Source: Bacteroidota bacterium
GTDB taxonomy: Bacteria; Bacteroidota; Bacteroidia; Bacteroidales; Lentimicrobiaceae
Length of the DNA stretch: 8,627 bases
Reading direction: 5' to 3'
Assembly: GCA_023434665.1 (NCBI GenBank)
Contig: JAEYSM010000012.1
Coordinates: forward strand, 1 to 8,627
The notes beneath the pieces were generated by a model. That model did no database searches. It was not told the origin of the DNA and saw nothing but the letters and a program-made list of their open reading frames with translations. Positions 6,283-8,627 of this stretch are shown piece by piece; position 1 is the first letter of the stretch; the number at the start of each line of letters is the position of its first letter. A program made the position numbers and the translations under genes.

Positions 6283-8622
6283 ATGGTGAAAATCTTTATT
6301 ATTGTACTAGTATTACTGACAAACGTCATTTCATTTAGTCATGCATCAAATCAAAATGATCATTTTAGATCAATTAAAAGCGGTGCATGGAATTCCATTG
6401 GAAATTGGGAGTCTTCTGAAGATAGTATATCTTGGGTTCCTGCTACAATTTTTCCTAAGATAGAGAGTAAATCAATAACCATTATGAGTGGAGATTCAAT
6501 AATTTTAAAGAATTATATGGCATTGAATGGTATTAAAATTCTTTCTGAAGGAATTTTAACAATAGATTTGAGCACTGGCCGGCTACAGATATTAGATGAC
6601 CAGGGTCCTGAAATGCAGGTTTATGGAAAATTATACATTTTCGATTCAGTTTATTACCAGCCAAATACCTCAGTTGAAGTTAAGAAAAACGGTTTAGTAA
6701 CCTATCATATCTATGATTATAAAAAGATACATCCATTTCAATGGGAAACTGGTTCAACTTTAAAAATTCATGTACCTAACAAACAATCAATAAGTTGTCT
6801 TGAAGGCAACTATTCTAATGTATGGTATGTAATAGAGCCACCTCATACTAATCCTGATAAATTTAAAATTAGTTTTAAAGGAAATGTAAATATAAATGGT
6901 TATTTAAGGACAAGTGTTGAAAAGGAACAATTATCAGTAACGTGCCTATTAAGTTCTCATGATGCAAACATCAACATTGCCGGTGATATGATAGTAGGAC
7001 GATTCGTTAAGCTTGAATCGACTCAAGTTCAGGGAACTAAAGTAAATGTTAATGTTTATGGTAATTTATATATTGAAAATTCTGCTAGTTACGACGTTAA
7101 GGATTTATGTACTTTGAACCTATGGGGCGACTATAATGATAATGGTAATGGTTTGAACGTAGGATCACCAAAACATGGACTTTTAACTTTTAATAACACT
7201 AATAGACCACAATTATTAACACCACGCTGGGGAAACTCCATTTCCATGCTAATTAAAGAAAACGTTCAAGTAACTATACTAGATGCAATTCGTTTCAATC
7301 CTAAGGAAATTATAATTGCCCCGAACGGATCATTAATTACAAACAACACAATTGAAAAGTCAATTGTGCAATTGGAAGTTCCCGATGCTGATTGGACCCA
7401 GGCAATGAGTGGTTGGAAAATGGTTTCATGTCCAATCCTTGATCTTTCAGTTACTACCGGTGGATTTACATATCCAGAAGATAATGAGCTATTTAATAAA
7501 TACGATTTTTATGAGTGGAATGAAGTTCAAGCATTATGGATGAATCAAAAACTGCCGGAGAACGGAATTACAAAGTTTATCACAGGTAAAGGTTACCTTT
7601 GTGCTTACGATGAGGGTGGCATAAAAGAGTTTTCAGGAATATTGAATAATACATCTGTAACTTTCTCTAATTTGAGTTACACAGATAATAGTAATTTCGG
7701 TGGTTACCATTTAATGGGAAATCCTTTCAGTGGTGCTATGGATTGGAATAATCCGGCATGGAATAGGCAAAACGTTTGTGATGTTGCTCAACTGTGGGAT
7801 TCTGAGGCTGAGAATTACATTGCTATAACAGAGTATAATAATCTTATTCCATCATTATCCGGATTCTTTATTCAGGTATTAAACAACCAAAATAATATTA
7901 TTATACCTAAAGAAGCCCGGGTTCATTACACAGATGCACAAAAAAGGAGAATTGTAACTGAGAATTATATGGTTCTGAAAGTGCATGGTGAAGGTGAAAC
8001 TGCATGGGATCAGACAACTGTCAGGTTAAACGGAGAGGCTCTGGATGGTTATGATCATTTTGATGGATGGAAACTTGAAGGTAGTGACCAATCCCCTCGG
8101 TTATACACGATTATTGACGAAAAACCTGCATGCGTGAATAGTTTATCAGTCAGTGATGTACCGGAGTCTGTTCCTTTAGGTTTCTCCGCGCCTTTTAGTA
8201 ATAAGTATGTGTTGGAGGTTACCCTGAATTCGATTGAACAGGATGCTTATCTCTACGATAAGTTAACAGGTTTAGAGTCTGTTTTGAAAACTGGGGTGGT
8301 CTATGAATTCACAGGCTCTCCGGAGGACCTGAAAGATAGATTTAATATTGTTTTTGGTGCACTTGGCCTGGATTCTCATGTAACTCCCGCATATAACGTC
8401 TTTGCTTACAATTCTAAGCTGTATATCGCCCGATGTGCTGGTACTAATGTAAATGATGCCAGCTACCAGATTTTTGATCTGGCAGGTAAGCTGGTGATGT
8501 CAGGTTTTGTTGGCGATACTCCCTCAGATCAGGTTTCACTCGCTGATCTTCCTCATGGTGCATATGTGGTAAGGGTCTTCGGAAGTAATAATGGCGTGAC
8601 GGTGAGAAAGGTTATTCTGTAA
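6283..8622 (+). CDS. Secreted T9SS cargo protein, beta-rich, function unknown
   Basis: A 779-residue exported protein of unknown function. MVKIFIIVLVLLTNVISFSHA is a Sec signal peptide, with likely cleavage after A21. Residues about 33-75 (SGAWNSIGNW, then ITIMSGDSIIL) resemble the N-terminal repeats of large Bacteroidota surface proteins. The region to about 360 is made of short beta-strand-like, Asn-rich stretches such as VNVYGNLYI, suggesting a beta-helix or solenoid. A second module (about 370-545) has GWKMVSCPI, FYEWNEVQALWM, FITGKGYLCAYD, GGYHLMGNPFSG and SGFFIQV, a pattern I have seen in other T9SS proteins but cannot name. The last 75 residues (from N705) are a type A T9SS sorting domain: YQIFDLAGKLVMSG, LADLPHGAYVVRV, VRKVIL. 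It should therefore cross the outer membrane and be released or anchored at the surface. No catalytic motif is recognisable; an adhesin or matrix role is a guess. It is transcribed apart from the peptidases, after their terminator. Its 5' part is far more AT-rich than the rest of the window. Confidence 0.88.
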   Translation: MVKIFIIVLVLLTNVISFSHASNQNDHFRSIKSGAWNSIGNWESSEDSISWVPATIFPKIESKSITIMSGDSIILKNYMALNGIKILSEGILTIDLSTGRLQILDDQGPEMQVYGKLYIFDSVYYQPNTSVEVKKNGLVTYHIYDYKKIHPFQWETGSTLKIHVPNKQSISCLEGNYSNVWYVIEPPHTNPDKFKISFKGNVNINGYLRTSVEKEQLSVTCLLSSHDANINIAGDMIVGRFVKLESTQVQGTKVNVNVYGNLYIENSASYDVKDLCTLNLWGDYNDNGNGLNVGSPKHGLLTFNNTNRPQLLTPRWGNSISMLIKENVQVTILDAIRFNPKEIIIAPNGSLITNNTIEKSIVQLEVPDADWTQAMSGWKMVSCPILDLSVTTGGFTYPEDNELFNKYDFYEWNEVQALWMNQKLPENGITKFITGKGYLCAYDEGGIKEFSGILNNTSVTFSNLSYTDNSNFGGYHLMGNPFSGAMDWNNPAWNRQNVCDVAQLWDSEAENYIAITEYNNLIPSLSGFFIQVLNNQNNIIIPKEARVHYTDAQKRRIVTENYMVLKVHGEGETAWDQTTVRLNGEALDGYDHFDGWKLEGSDQSPRLYTIIDEKPACVNSLSVSDVPESVPLGFSAPFSNKYVLEVTLNSIEQDAYLYDKLTGLESVLKTGVVYEFTGSPEDLKDRFNIVFGALGLDSHVTPAYNVFAYNSKLYIARCAGTNVNDASYQIFDLAGKLVMSGFVGDTPSDQVSLADLPHGAYVVRVFGSNNGVTVRKVIL

Positions 8623-8627
8623 CCTTC

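Overview
The window looks like chromosomal DNA from a member of the Bacteroidota, probably an anaerobic or peptide-using Bacteroidales-type lineage; the genus cannot be told from the sequence. Three things support this. An S46 dipeptidyl peptidase and a type IX secretion (T9SS) C-terminal sorting domain are both hallmarks of the phylum. None of the chosen start codons has a clear Shine-Dalgarno sequence, and the start regions are A-rich instead. The only promoter-like strings resemble the Bacteroidota TAnnTTTG -7 element.

Layout, all genes on the + strand: (1) 2-499, the 3' end of an nhaA Na+/H+ antiporter gene; (2) 601-1815, a soluble PAS-HisKA-HATPase sensor histidine kinase with an unusual acidic, proline-rich tandem insert in its PAS domain; (3) 1821-1855, a short array of 7-bp repeats; (4) 1938-3635, a lipoprotein M49 (DPP III-like) zinc peptidase; (5) 3639-3778, a 20-unit array of the same 7-bp repeat family; (6) 3825-5987, a secreted S46 dipeptidyl peptidase with a DPP7-like specificity residue; (7) 6007-6038, a strong and nearly symmetric intrinsic terminator; (8) 6039-6282, an AT-rich promoter region; (9) 6283-8622, a large secreted T9SS cargo protein with an AT-rich 5' part.

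The two peptidases form a coherent pair. One is probably anchored as a lipoprotein and the other exported to the periplasm; both are expected to release dipeptides from oligopeptides, the usual way proteolytic Bacteroidota feed on peptides. No terminator was found between the kinase and the S46 gene, so kinase, M49 and S46 could share a transcript that ends at 6007-6038. The kinase has no response regulator in the window, and its link to the peptidases is inferred from position only.

The most unusual structure is the 7-bp (K-M-AGCA-N) repeat family. Its arrays begin 3-5 bases after the stop codons of the kinase and M49 genes and lie just upstream of the two exported peptidase genes. No complete new defence or mobile system is visible. 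The last gene is the least characterised protein and shows a marked change in base composition along its length.
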